Of a DNA stretch of 20,736 bases, positions 7,334 through 14,082 are shown piece after piece. The first letter of the stretch is position 1. Each line of letters begins with the position of its first letter. The stretch is from Firmicutes bacterium UBA4996. GTDB lineage: Bacteria > Bacillota > Limnochordia > Darwinibacteriales > Darwinibacteriaceae. The notes under the pieces are model-generated. The model ran no database searches. It saw nothing but the letters and a program-made list of their open reading frames with translations, and had not been told where the DNA came from. Position numbers and translations under genes: made by a program. The stretch spans positions 1 to 20,736 of the forward strand of contig DGYW01000065.1 of the NCBI GenBank assembly GCA_002396805.1, given 5' to 3'.

Positions 7334-8386
7334 TTACAAAAGGGCCACCATGCTTAAGGCCGCGGCCACAACACCATGAAAAAACAAAGGATCTTCTGTA
7401 GGCCCTCGTCCCATAGTCTTGAGGGGCAACCTAGATTGATCCAAAGTAGCAAAACTTGCATCTGTATCTTCCCATTTGATCTCATGTTGTAGGTGACCCA
7501 CCTCCTCCATCGCCTGGGAAAACCGCTTCAGATAATTTGGCAGTGGCACCAAAATGGGCGTCGAGACTAAGGTGGTTAAAACGGTTCTTGTATGGTGACT
7601 TAATCCGTAATGTCTCTCCCGTGAATCCGCCTCACTCAGACGGGGAATGGCTACAGGAACACCCCCGAGCTGGAGCACTGCGTTGAGGAACATGCCCTGC
7701 TCCAAGGCGGTAGTTCCCCAAGTTGTGTTGGTGCCAACCACACCTGGTCCCATTAACACGACTGCTAAGTCAGCCCGGACTACGTGCTTGGCTGCCAGGA
7801 GTGCACTGTAAATGTTAACAGCCTCAAAATCGCCTCCAAAGGCATGCCCGAAGGTAATGGTCTTCGTCAACAGTTTGCGTTGTTTTAAGATGGCGACCAC
7901 CTGGCTAATAGCAATGGGCAACGCTGCTCCATCACTCATTAAGTAGACTAACCGCACAGGACCTAGCTTGTCATAGAGAGTCCAGGCTAAAGGGGCTAAC
8001 ATGCTATGTAAACTACCTACCGCAACTATTAGTCCACCCAAGTCACGGGCCTTGACCATGGTAGCGTGGTAGGGGCTTGCCTCCTCTTCCACACTCAACA
8101 CCCGGCCTTGTGAGGGAGTGTAGCGTAGTTTCATAATGTGTCCCCTTTTAGAAAGACTACGCTCTCGCCCCCAAACGGCGATTACGTAGTGCGAACCACC
8201 TGTACCAAGTTTTAATTGTTGGGCCGTAGTGTTAAGCAAAACACGATCAAAAAGTTGACAAGGGCCGGTCAGTTCAGGGTAATTAATGGCTTTAGCCCAC
8301 TCCGAACCAACCAGCACCTCTAATTCTTGCCTGCCGTTAAAATTGAGCACTCTAACGACAATTCCCTCTTGGGTTGAACATTCCAC
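7334..8386 (-). CDS. DUF3866 family protein of unknown function
   Basis: The protein is 350 aa, soluble, with no signal peptide and no clear membrane helix. I recognise it as the DUF3866 family of Clostridia-type Firmicutes; no function is known to me. Visible glycine- and polar-rich blocks that look like ligand-binding loops are LGTGGSHYVIAVWGRE (about 61-76), MSDGAALP (about 150-157), FGHAFGGDFEAVN (about 179-191), GPGVVGTNT (about 213-221) with TALEQG shortly after, and YGLSHHTRTVLTT (about 259-271). The alternating beta strands and glycine loops suggest a Rossmann-like alpha/beta fold, which is inference. The GTG start at 8386 has AGGAGG 8 bases upstream and sits at the foot of a perfect inverted repeat (8386-8419). 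Confidence 0.8.
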   Translation of the reverse strand: MECSTQEGIVVRVLNFNGRQELEVLVGSEWAKAINYPELTGPCQLFDRVLLNTTAQQLKLGTGGSHYVIAVWGRERSLSKRGHIMKLRYTPSQGRVLSVEEEASPYHATMVKARDLGGLIVAVGSLHSMLAPLAWTLYDKLGPVRLVYLMSDGAALPIAISQVVAILKQRKLLTKTITFGHAFGGDFEAVNIYSALLAAKHVVRADLAVVLMGPGVVGTNTTWGTTALEQGMFLNAVLQLGGVPVAIPRLSEADSRERHYGLSHHTRTVLTTLVSTPILVPLPNYLKRFSQAMEEVGHLQHEIKWEDTDASFATLDQSRLPLKTMGRGPTEDPLFFHGVVAAALSMVALL

Positions 8387-8419
8387 AATAGTAGCCTCCT
8401 CGTTTAGGATCTACTATTG
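8386..8419 (-). promoter_or_regulatory. Inverted repeat spanning a stop codon, a ribosome site and the next start codon
   Basis: CAATAGTAG (minus strand 8419-8411) pairs perfectly with CTACTATTG (8394-8386), giving a 9-bp stem with a 16-base loop. The first arm contains the gamma-subunit stop TAG, directly followed by a second TAG. The loop contains the AGGAGG of the DUF3866 gene, and the second arm ends on the first base of its GTG. Inner TCC/GGA pairing could partly cover the ribosome site. There is no U-tract, so it is not a terminator. Confidence 0.6.
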
Positions 8420-8944
8420 GTATGCCCGACCTCGTTCTAAAGCTTGCATGTTTAAGGGGATCAGATGATGATGCCGCTCTGATAATACCTGTTTTAGAGA
8501 CTCCTGAACACTAGCAATGTCAATCAACCCGGTAGCCTCAATGAAGGCGCCCAAAAGAACCATGTTAGCCACTCTGGCATTGCCTAGTTCATCGGCAATC
8601 TCATTGGCAGGCACCGCCACAACCTTCACATCGTCCCGTTTGGGTTTTTGCTGAATCAAGGTAGAGTTGTAGACAATTAGTCCCTCAGGTGCTACAGTTG
8701 GCTCAAAACGATCTAGGGAAGGAGCATTCATCACAATAGCTACTGTAGGTTTGCTCACAATGGGAGAGCCAATTTCTTCATCGCTAATCACAACAGAACA
8801 ATTGCAGGTGCCTCCCCTCTGCTCGGGACCGTACGAAGGGAACCACGAAACTGCCTTATCCTCAATCATTCCCGCGTAGGTAATGAGCTGACCTAATACT
8901 AAAACACCTTGACCTCCAAAGCCAGCAATAATAATATCAGCCAC
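8414..8944 (-). CDS. 2-oxoacid:ferredoxin oxidoreductase, gamma subunit
   Basis: This is the 176-aa gamma subunit of a four-subunit 2-oxoacid:ferredoxin oxidoreductase (VOR/KOR class). It opens with the family signature IIAGFGGQGVLVLG at 5-18 and has SYGPEQRGGTCNCSV around 37-51, both typical of the gamma domain that contacts CoA. The GTG start overlaps the beta-subunit TAG stop by one base (TAGTG), with GGAGGG just upstream. This implies translational coupling and a matched subunit ratio. It is the last subunit gene; DUF3866 follows after 27 bases. Confidence 0.93.
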   Translation of the reverse strand: MADIIIAGFGGQGVLVLGQLITYAGMIEDKAVSWFPSYGPEQRGGTCNCSVVISDEEIGSPIVSKPTVAIVMNAPSLDRFEPTVAPEGLIVYNSTLIQQKPKRDDVKVVAVPANEIADELGNARVANMVLLGAFIEATGLIDIASVQESLKQVLSERHHHLIPLNMQALERGRAYQ

Positions 8945-9696
8945 TATTTGCCCTCCTCTGCAGTAATATCCTTATAAACTCCAAGGGGGTAATAGGGAAT
9001 CATGTTTTCGGCTAGCCAAGTCATACTATCCACTGGAGTCATACCCCAGTTAACCGAGCAAGTCGAAAGAACCTCTACCATTGCAAAGCCCTTCCCTTGT
9101 TGTTGCATTTCAAAGGCCTTTTTAATAGCCCGCCCAGCCTGGTTAATGTGCCTAGGATCATGGCTGGACACTCTAGCTAAATAGGAGGGACCCTCAAGAG
9201 TAGCCAGTAACTCACACATCTTGATGGGGTAACCAGTCTCGCTCACAGAACGCCCCCGTGGAGAAGTCGCAGTTTTCTGCCCAATTAGAGTTGTCGGTGC
9301 CATCTGTCCGCTTGTCATGCCGTAAATGGCGTTATTTACAAAAATTACCGAAATGTTTTCACCCCTGGCTGCGGCATGCACAATCTCTGCCATGCCAATG
9401 GAGGCCAAATCTCCATCACCTTGGTAAGTAAAGACCATCTTATCAGGTAATACACGCTTGATGCCCGTAGCCACCGCGGGAGCACGACCGTGGGCAGCTT
9501 GTTGCATATCACAATTAAAGTAATCGTAGGCAAACACAGAACAGCCGACACTAGCCACTCCAATGGTTTGCTCGCGAATTCCTAGGCTATCAATGGCTTC
9601 TGCCACCAAGCGGTGAATTACACCATGGGTGCACCCAGGGCAATAATGCATCGTTACATCAGTTAATGCTTCGGGTTTTTGAAACACCGTCTTCAC
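8944..9696 (-). CDS. 2-oxoacid:ferredoxin oxidoreductase, beta subunit (thiamine pyrophosphate-binding)
   Basis: The 250-aa beta subunit binds thiamine pyrophosphate and an iron-sulfur cluster. It contains CPGC at 19-22, the TPP motif GDGD at 93-96 followed by NN at 121-122, and further cysteines C52 and C213; four such cysteines ligate the cluster in known KOR/VOR beta subunits. The open frame extends 33 codons further upstream, but that part lies wholly inside the alpha gene in another frame. The start is therefore GTG at 9696, which overlaps the alpha stop as TAGTG and has GGAAGGGAGGGG immediately before it. The enzyme oxidatively decarboxylates a 2-oxoacid to acyl-CoA while reducing ferredoxin. 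Confidence 0.94.
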   Translation of the reverse strand: MKTVFQKPEALTDVTMHYCPGCTHGVIHRLVAEAIDSLGIREQTIGVASVGCSVFAYDYFNCDMQQAAHGRAPAVATGIKRVLPDKMVFTYQGDGDLASIGMAEIVHAAARGENISVIFVNNAIYGMTSGQMAPTTLIGQKTATSPRGRSVSETGYPIKMCELLATLEGPSYLARVSSHDPRHINQAGRAIKKAFEMQQQGKGFAMVEVLSTCSVNWGMTPVDSMTWLAENMIPYYPLGVYKDITAEEGK

Positions 9697-10757
9697 TAGT
9701 TGCCCCTCCCTTCCAAAATGCCTTTGATTTTCACCAACACTTCCTCTGGGGTCGGAACCATACCACCTAGACGATTGGTGAAATGAATCGGGCACCGGCC
9801 TTCCACTGCTAGGCGAACATCTTCGAGCATTTGACCAGCACTCATCTCCACCACCAAAAACTGACGTTCGGGACTAGCCAAAGCTCCCAATTGAGTTTCA
9901 GGGAAAGGGAAGAGAGAAATTGGCCTAAAGATACCCACCTTTAGTCCTTCCTTACGAGCCAATTCCATGGCTGAGCGGGCAACTCGCGCTGAAGTTCCAT
10001 AGGCGACGAGAATTAGTTCGGCATCTTCAGTGCCCACTTCTTGCCAGCGAATTTCCTCCCCCTTTATCTCCTCATATTTCGCTATTAGCTCATAATTTCG
10101 TTTCTCTAAGGACTCAGGGATAATATCCAGAGTATTAATTACATTAGGCTTCCGACCAACGGCCCCAGTTGTGGCCCAAGGCTTTTCTACTTCGGAGATG
10201 TCCTGATTACTAGCAAACTCCACTGGCTCCATCATCTGCCCCAAAATACCATCACTGAGAATCATCACCGGATTGCGCCATTTATCGGCTAAATCGAAGG
10301 CTAAGGTGGTTAAATCGGCCATTTCTTGCACACTGCCTGGGGCTAGAACAATGAGACGATAGTCCCCATGTCCTCCACCTTTCACTGCTTGAAAATAATC
10401 ACCTTGACCAGGATGAATTCCACCTAAGCCTGGTCCGCAGCGTACTACGTTTACAATTACACAAGGTAATTCGCCTGCAGCGATATAAGAAATTCCTTCC
10501 TGTTTTAGGCTAATTCCTGGACTGGAGGATGAAGTCATTACCCTTGTTCCAGTTCCAGCAGCTCCATAAACCATATTGATGGCTGAAACCTCACTCTCGG
10601 CCTGCAAATATACGCCACCACGCAGAGGTAGATGATAGGACATATAAGCGGGAATCTCATTTTGCGGGGTGATGGGATAGCCAAAGAAAGCCTTACACCC
10701 TGCCCGGATTGCCGCTTCCGCGAGGGCCTCATTCCCCTTCATCAATGTCTTTGCCAT
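9696..10757 (-). CDS. vorB: 2-oxoacid:ferredoxin oxidoreductase, alpha subunit (VorB type)
   Basis: The 353-aa alpha subunit carries the pyrimidine-binding part of the TPP site. FFGYPITPQNEIP near residues 24-36, QAESEVSAINMVYGA (53-67) and the TSSSSPGISLKQEG stretch (76-89) are hallmark sequences. The C-terminal transketolase-like domain begins near 245 (LILVAYGTSARVARSA). The size and sequence resemble proteins annotated as 3-methyl-2-oxobutanoate dehydrogenase subunit VorB. Linkage to ptb and buk favours branched-chain 2-oxoacids as substrates over 2-oxoglutarate, but this is inferred from context. The ATG at 10757 lies 4 bases after the ferredoxin-subunit stop. Confidence 0.92.
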   Translation of the reverse strand: MAKTLMKGNEALAEAAIRAGCKAFFGYPITPQNEIPAYMSYHLPLRGGVYLQAESEVSAINMVYGAAGTGTRVMTSSSSPGISLKQEGISYIAAGELPCVIVNVVRCGPGLGGIHPGQGDYFQAVKGGGHGDYRLIVLAPGSVQEMADLTTLAFDLADKWRNPVMILSDGILGQMMEPVEFASNQDISEVEKPWATTGAVGRKPNVINTLDIIPESLEKRNYELIAKYEEIKGEEIRWQEVGTEDAELILVAYGTSARVARSAMELARKEGLKVGIFRPISLFPFPETQLGALASPERQFLVVEMSAGQMLEDVRLAVEGRCPIHFTNRLGGMVPTPEEVLVKIKGILEGRGN

Positions 10758-10761
10758 TTGA

Positions 10762-10986
10762 TCACTTCCCTTCGGGACTCAGTCGTTTTATAGTAAACAC
10801 TAAATCGGGACAAATCACAGCACATAGCGTGCAACCGGTGCAATTTTCTGGCGCATATGCTTCCACCGGATGATAGCCCTTCGAGTTAATATTCTTAGAG
10901 ATTCTAAGCACGCCAAAGCGGCAAGCAGTAAGGCAGAGACTGCATTCTTTGCAGCGCTCCTGATCGATAATAACTTGACCTTTCAT
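10762..10986 (-). CDS. 2-oxoacid:ferredoxin oxidoreductase, delta subunit (2[4Fe-4S] ferredoxin)
   Basis: This 74-aa protein has two CxxCxxCxxxC motifs: C12, C15, C18, C22 and C49, C52, C55, C59. It should hold two [4Fe-4S] clusters and pass electrons from the TPP site to external ferredoxin. The start is ATG at 10986, with GGGGAGGTGA before it. An earlier ATG in frame at 11010 would place that ribosome site inside the coding region and overlap buk, so it is rejected. The gene starts 4 bases after the buk stop, tying acid-forming and redox steps into one transcript. Confidence 0.94.
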   Translation of the reverse strand: MKGQVIIDQERCKECSLCLTACRFGVLRISKNINSKGYHPVEAYAPENCTGCTLCAVICPDLVFTIKRLSPEGK

Positions 10987-10990
10987 CGGT

Positions 10991-12073
10991 TCACCTCCCC
11001 TCCCCCACATATTCGCGGGCCACTTCTTGCCCAGTTAAAACCCTTAATGCTCCAAGTGCTAGAGCTTCTAATTCATTTTCTCCTGGTAAGACAATAAGAG
11101 GAGCAATAAACTCTACATATTGCTTAATCTCATGAACTAATTCACCAGAATAAGCTAATCCACCAGTTAACACAATCGCATCAACAATACCTCTCAAAAC
11201 CGCACTAATCCTGCCGATTTCTTTAGAAATTTGATAGGCCATGGCCATAAAGTAAAAGTGAGCTTGCTCGTCTCCTGCTTTCATTCTTTGCACAATTAAA
11301 CGCAGATCATTAGTCCCTAGATGGGAGACTAATCCGGATTTTCCAACATATTTGCGGATTAGGTCTGCTTTACTATATCCGTGATCAAAAAAGAAGTTGA
11401 TTAGCCCCACCGTAGGCACAGACCCTGTTCTTTCTGGAGAAAACGGTCCCTCCCCTGTTAGTGCGTTATTGACATCAATGACCTGACCTCGGCGGTGGGC
11501 CCCAACTGAAATTCCGCCCCCCAGATGGGCTACGATCAAATTCAGTTCGTTGTAGGGACGCTCAAGTAGTTTTGCAGCCTTTTGAGCACCAGCCTTGTGA
11601 TTCAAGGCATGAAAAACGCTCCGCCTCTCTACAGCAGGGCAACCGCTAAAACGAGCAACAGGAATTAATTCATCCACAACGACCGGATCTACAATGAAAG
11701 CGGGGATTCCCAGGGCTTTGCTTAAATCAAAGGCGATTAAGCCAGCCAGGTTTGCAGCATGTTTGCCATATACGCCCTGCTCCAGTTGGGCAACCATCAG
11801 CTCATTAACATAATAGGTGCCTCCCACCATAGGGGCCAAGAGTCCACCTCTAGCCACAATGGCTGTTAATGAGTTGAGCTCAACCCCTTGATCCTTGAGC
11901 CAAGCTACGATCAGTTTTTCTCGAAAGACCCTCTGGTCCACAACTTCTCCAAACTGGCCTAATTCGTCATTGGTGTGATGAAGGCTAGTAGTATGAAGGG
12001 GCCTGTTGTCTTTGTAAACCGCCAACTTTGTACTCGTAGAACCGGGGTTGATAACAAGAATAAGATTCTCCAT
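10991..12073 (-). CDS. buk: Butyrate kinase
   Basis: Buk transfers phosphate from butyryl-, isobutyryl- or related acyl-phosphate to ADP, making ATP and the free acid. The 360-aa protein has the complete ASKHA-fold set: NPGSTSTK at 9-16, R75 in VARGG, D129 in IVDP, RSVFH at 151-155, HLGGG at 183-187, R215 in ERTGSVP, GG at 304-305, and E332 or E334 in GENELEAL. The start is ATG at 12073 with GGGAGG upstream; the frame is open 13 codons further, but that part overlaps ptb. It lies between ptb and the ferredoxin subunit gene. A second, degenerate copy lies at 12977-13993. Confidence 0.96.
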   Translation of the reverse strand: MENLILVINPGSTSTKLAVYKDNRPLHTTSLHHTNDELGQFGEVVDQRVFREKLIVAWLKDQGVELNSLTAIVARGGLLAPMVGGTYYVNELMVAQLEQGVYGKHAANLAGLIAFDLSKALGIPAFIVDPVVVDELIPVARFSGCPAVERRSVFHALNHKAGAQKAAKLLERPYNELNLIVAHLGGGISVGAHRRGQVIDVNNALTGEGPFSPERTGSVPTVGLINFFFDHGYSKADLIRKYVGKSGLVSHLGTNDLRLIVQRMKAGDEQAHFYFMAMAYQISKEIGRISAVLRGIVDAIVLTGGLAYSGELVHEIKQYVEFIAPLIVLPGENELEALALGALRVLTGQEVAREYVGEGR

Positions 12074-12087
12074 CTGGTTCCTCCCTC

Positions 12088-12990
12088 TTAGCTTCCGCTT
12101 AAGGCTTGGCAAGCTACGGCAATGGCATTAAGTTTGCTCTCGGCACTATCTGCCCGCGAGGTGAGCACTATGGGGCAGGAGGCTCCAAAGATCAGCCCAG
12201 CGGTCGATAGGTTACCCACATAACTAAAAGCTTTGTATAATACATTGCCCGTCGTTATTTCTGGTACGAAGAAGATGTCTGCTTGCCCGGCCACAGGACT
12301 ATCAATCCCCTTTTGAGCAGCAGCTTCCTTAGAATAGGCGTTATCAAAAGCTAAAGGTCCGTCAACGACAGCAGGTTTGCTAAACTGTCCCCGCTTAGCC
12401 ATGAGACAGAGGGCGGCCGCCTCAACTGTATCTGTCATTTGCGGGTTGACTGTCTCTATCGAAGCTAAAGCCGCTACTTTAGGATTAGTTAAGCCAATGG
12501 ACCACGCAAACTGGATGGCATTGTCTAAAATCTGAGATTTTTGAGTGAGATCAGGCTTAATATTCATGCCCGCATCAGTCAATAAGGCCAAGCGGGGCCC
12601 TGGAAGTTCCACAATGGCAATGTGACTAAGTAAAGCTTGGGCCCTAATTCCCTGTTCTTTGTGCAAAACGGCCCGTAAGATCACGCTGGTATTCAAGTGA
12701 CCCTTCATCAAGAGCGTACAGCGCCCTTCTCTAATCTGACGGACGGCTAAGGCTGCTCCTTCTGCGGGAGTTGAAGCTTCTAACAGGGTGAACCCTGTCA
12801 AAGGGAGCCCAGTTTCTTGAGCGATAGCTTGGATCTGCTCAGTTGGACCAGTGACCACCACTTCTTGCAAAAATCCTTGACTAAGAGCGTCATGGCAAGC
12901 TTGCAGTACCCCTCCATCTACACCCCAAGCCACAGCCATACTCTGGCCAGTACCTCTTTTCAACTCTTGCCTCAGCTTAGCAAACCCCAT
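12088..12990 (-). CDS. ptb: Phosphate butyryltransferase (phosphotransbutyrylase)
   Basis: Ptb converts butyryl-CoA or branched acyl-CoA plus phosphate to acyl-phosphate and CoA, linking the oxidoreductase to Buk. The 300-aa protein shows the phosphate acetyl/butyryltransferase fold with LLMKGHLNT (about 98-106), LLTDAGMNIKPD (about 137-148), DGPLAFDNA (about 211-219) and the C-terminal SRADSAESKLNAIA. The start is ATG at 12990, with GAGGAG 10 bases upstream. A GTG three codons earlier sits only one base from that site and is unlikely. The start overlaps the end of the buk-like gene by 14 bases, so the two are coupled. Confidence 0.95.
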   Translation of the reverse strand: MGFAKLRQELKRGTGQSMAVAWGVDGGVLQACHDALSQGFLQEVVVTGPTEQIQAIAQETGLPLTGFTLLEASTPAEGAALAVRQIREGRCTLLMKGHLNTSVILRAVLHKEQGIRAQALLSHIAIVELPGPRLALLTDAGMNIKPDLTQKSQILDNAIQFAWSIGLTNPKVAALASIETVNPQMTDTVEAAALCLMAKRGQFSKPAVVDGPLAFDNAYSKEAAAQKGIDSPVAGQADIFFVPEITTGNVLYKAFSYVGNLSTAGLIFGASCPIVLTSRADSAESKLNAIAVACQALSGS

Positions 12991-13993
12991 ACGCGTCACT
13001 CTCCTCTAGTTTTAAGTCTATGATCGGCTCATTGCTTAGAACTCTCTGGATTCCCTGTTTTAGGGCTGACAAACCTTGATTACCAGGATAAAGAGAAACA
13101 GTCCCCAAAAACTTGATATTGGCAATTAAATCAGACACAAAAGACTCATGCTTGACTAATTCACCGGCCAATAAAATCCCCTGTGCTTGCCCCTTCAGTA
13201 CGGTGGCATAAGCACCGATCTCTTTGCTTACTTGGTGAATGAGTGCTTGGAAAACTAGGGTAGCGTGTTCTCCACTTACTGTATAGAGATCTTGAAACTG
13301 TTTTAGACCTAAGTATCCTTGTAAACCACTTTCTTCGCCGACTCTACGCAAAGTTGCCTTCCGGTCCTGCGCCTCTAAACATAGATCCAAAAGTCCATCA
13401 AAGGGTAGTGCCCCCGCCTGCTGCCACGCAAAAGGGCCTTCTTCAACACTTATACCTCCGTCAATCATCTGATCTTGTGAGATTACTCCAATGTGAATTT
13501 CCTCATCTAAGTGGGCTACAATAAAATTGCCACTTGCTCTAGGGATACCGCGGTCTTCCTCCTCCAGACGAACTAGGTGCTTAAAAATAAAACTGTCACA
13601 GCGGCAGCCTCGATTAATCTCGGGTGTTCCTGTGACTCGAGCCAGAGGATCACATTCTAGGAGACTAGAGGGATCAATAATATAGACTGGCGTTTTCCAC
13701 ATCTCTTTAACTAATTGACCGATCCTGGGACCTCGATTGTTTAGATGAGGCTGTAAGAAGCCTCTAGAAAGGGCGTATAAGCCACTGGGACAACCTGGGG
13801 GCAAGTGCCCATTAGTGACAGCAAATTTTAGGCTGGAGGTGGCAATTTTCATATGCCCTAACCAGTTTTGAATTAGGTCCACTAGGTCTTGGTCACTTAA
13901 GCGAAGTGGAAAAGTCGTGGTTTCAGATAGCTGGTGGGCACTGACTTGAACATGCAAGGTGGAGGCATGAGGGTAGATTGCAAGGACAGCCAT
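12977..13993 (-). CDS. Butyrate kinase-like protein lacking catalytic residues (probable pseudoenzyme)
   Basis: The 338-aa protein aligns with the intact Buk at 10991-12073 over its whole length. The C-terminal half is clearest: IVAHL, EGPF, QVSKEIG, AVLKG-like and YPG blocks match in order. Compared with that Buk, N9 is Y7, G11 is H9, S12 is A10, K16 is H14, R75 is T60, HLGGG has become HLDEE (161-165), R215 is Q192, the second G of TGG is E278, and E332/E334 are N305/G307. The aspartate of IVDP (D107) is kept. The reading frame is intact with no stops, so this is not simple decay. A non-catalytic partner or regulator of Buk is possible; that is inference. The start is ATG at 13993, 7 bases after GGAG. 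It is the first gene after the pnp terminator. Confidence 0.85.
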   Translation of the reverse strand: MAVLAIYPHASTLHVQVSAHQLSETTTFPLRLSDQDLVDLIQNWLGHMKIATSSLKFAVTNGHLPPGCPSGLYALSRGFLQPHLNNRGPRIGQLVKEMWKTPVYIIDPSSLLECDPLARVTGTPEINRGCRCDSFIFKHLVRLEEEDRGIPRASGNFIVAHLDEEIHIGVISQDQMIDGGISVEEGPFAWQQAGALPFDGLLDLCLEAQDRKATLRRVGEESGLQGYLGLKQFQDLYTVSGEHATLVFQALIHQVSKEIGAYATVLKGQAQGILLAGELVKHESFVSDLIANIKFLGTVSLYPGNQGLSALKQGIQRVLSNEPIIDLKLEESDAYGVC

Positions 13994-14023
13994 GGACATA
14001 CTCCTTTCATATGTAAAAAAATG

Positions 14024-14051
14024 AAAAAGCAGGTATTTAATATATACCTGC
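14024..14051 (-). terminator. Rho-independent terminator after pnp
   Basis: On the minus strand GCAGGTAT (14051-14044) pairs with ATACCTGC (14036-14029) around a 7-base loop and is followed by TTTTT (14028-14024), then CA and seven more T. This is a classic intrinsic terminator, 32 bases past the pnp stop. It lies only about 30 bases before the buk-like start, so it could also act in that gene's leader. Confidence 0.85.
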
Positions 14052-14059
14052 TTCATTAC

Positions 14060-14071
14060 CTTAATATTAAG
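14060..14071. repeat. 12-bp perfect palindrome between pnp and the terminator
   Basis: CTTAATATTAAG is its own reverse complement. It lies 11 bases past the pnp stop and 8 bases before the terminator stem. It could be an operator-like site for the downstream operon or chance in an AT-rich gap. No second copy was noticed in the window. Confidence 0.4.
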
Positions 14072-14082
14072 CTATTTCGAGG

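Noticed and set aside
13994..14082. Sigma-54 promoter for the buk-like/ptb operon, as seen for some branched-chain degradation operons
   Set aside because: No GG-N10-GC pair in the proper TGGCAC-N5-TTGC form was found in the gap.
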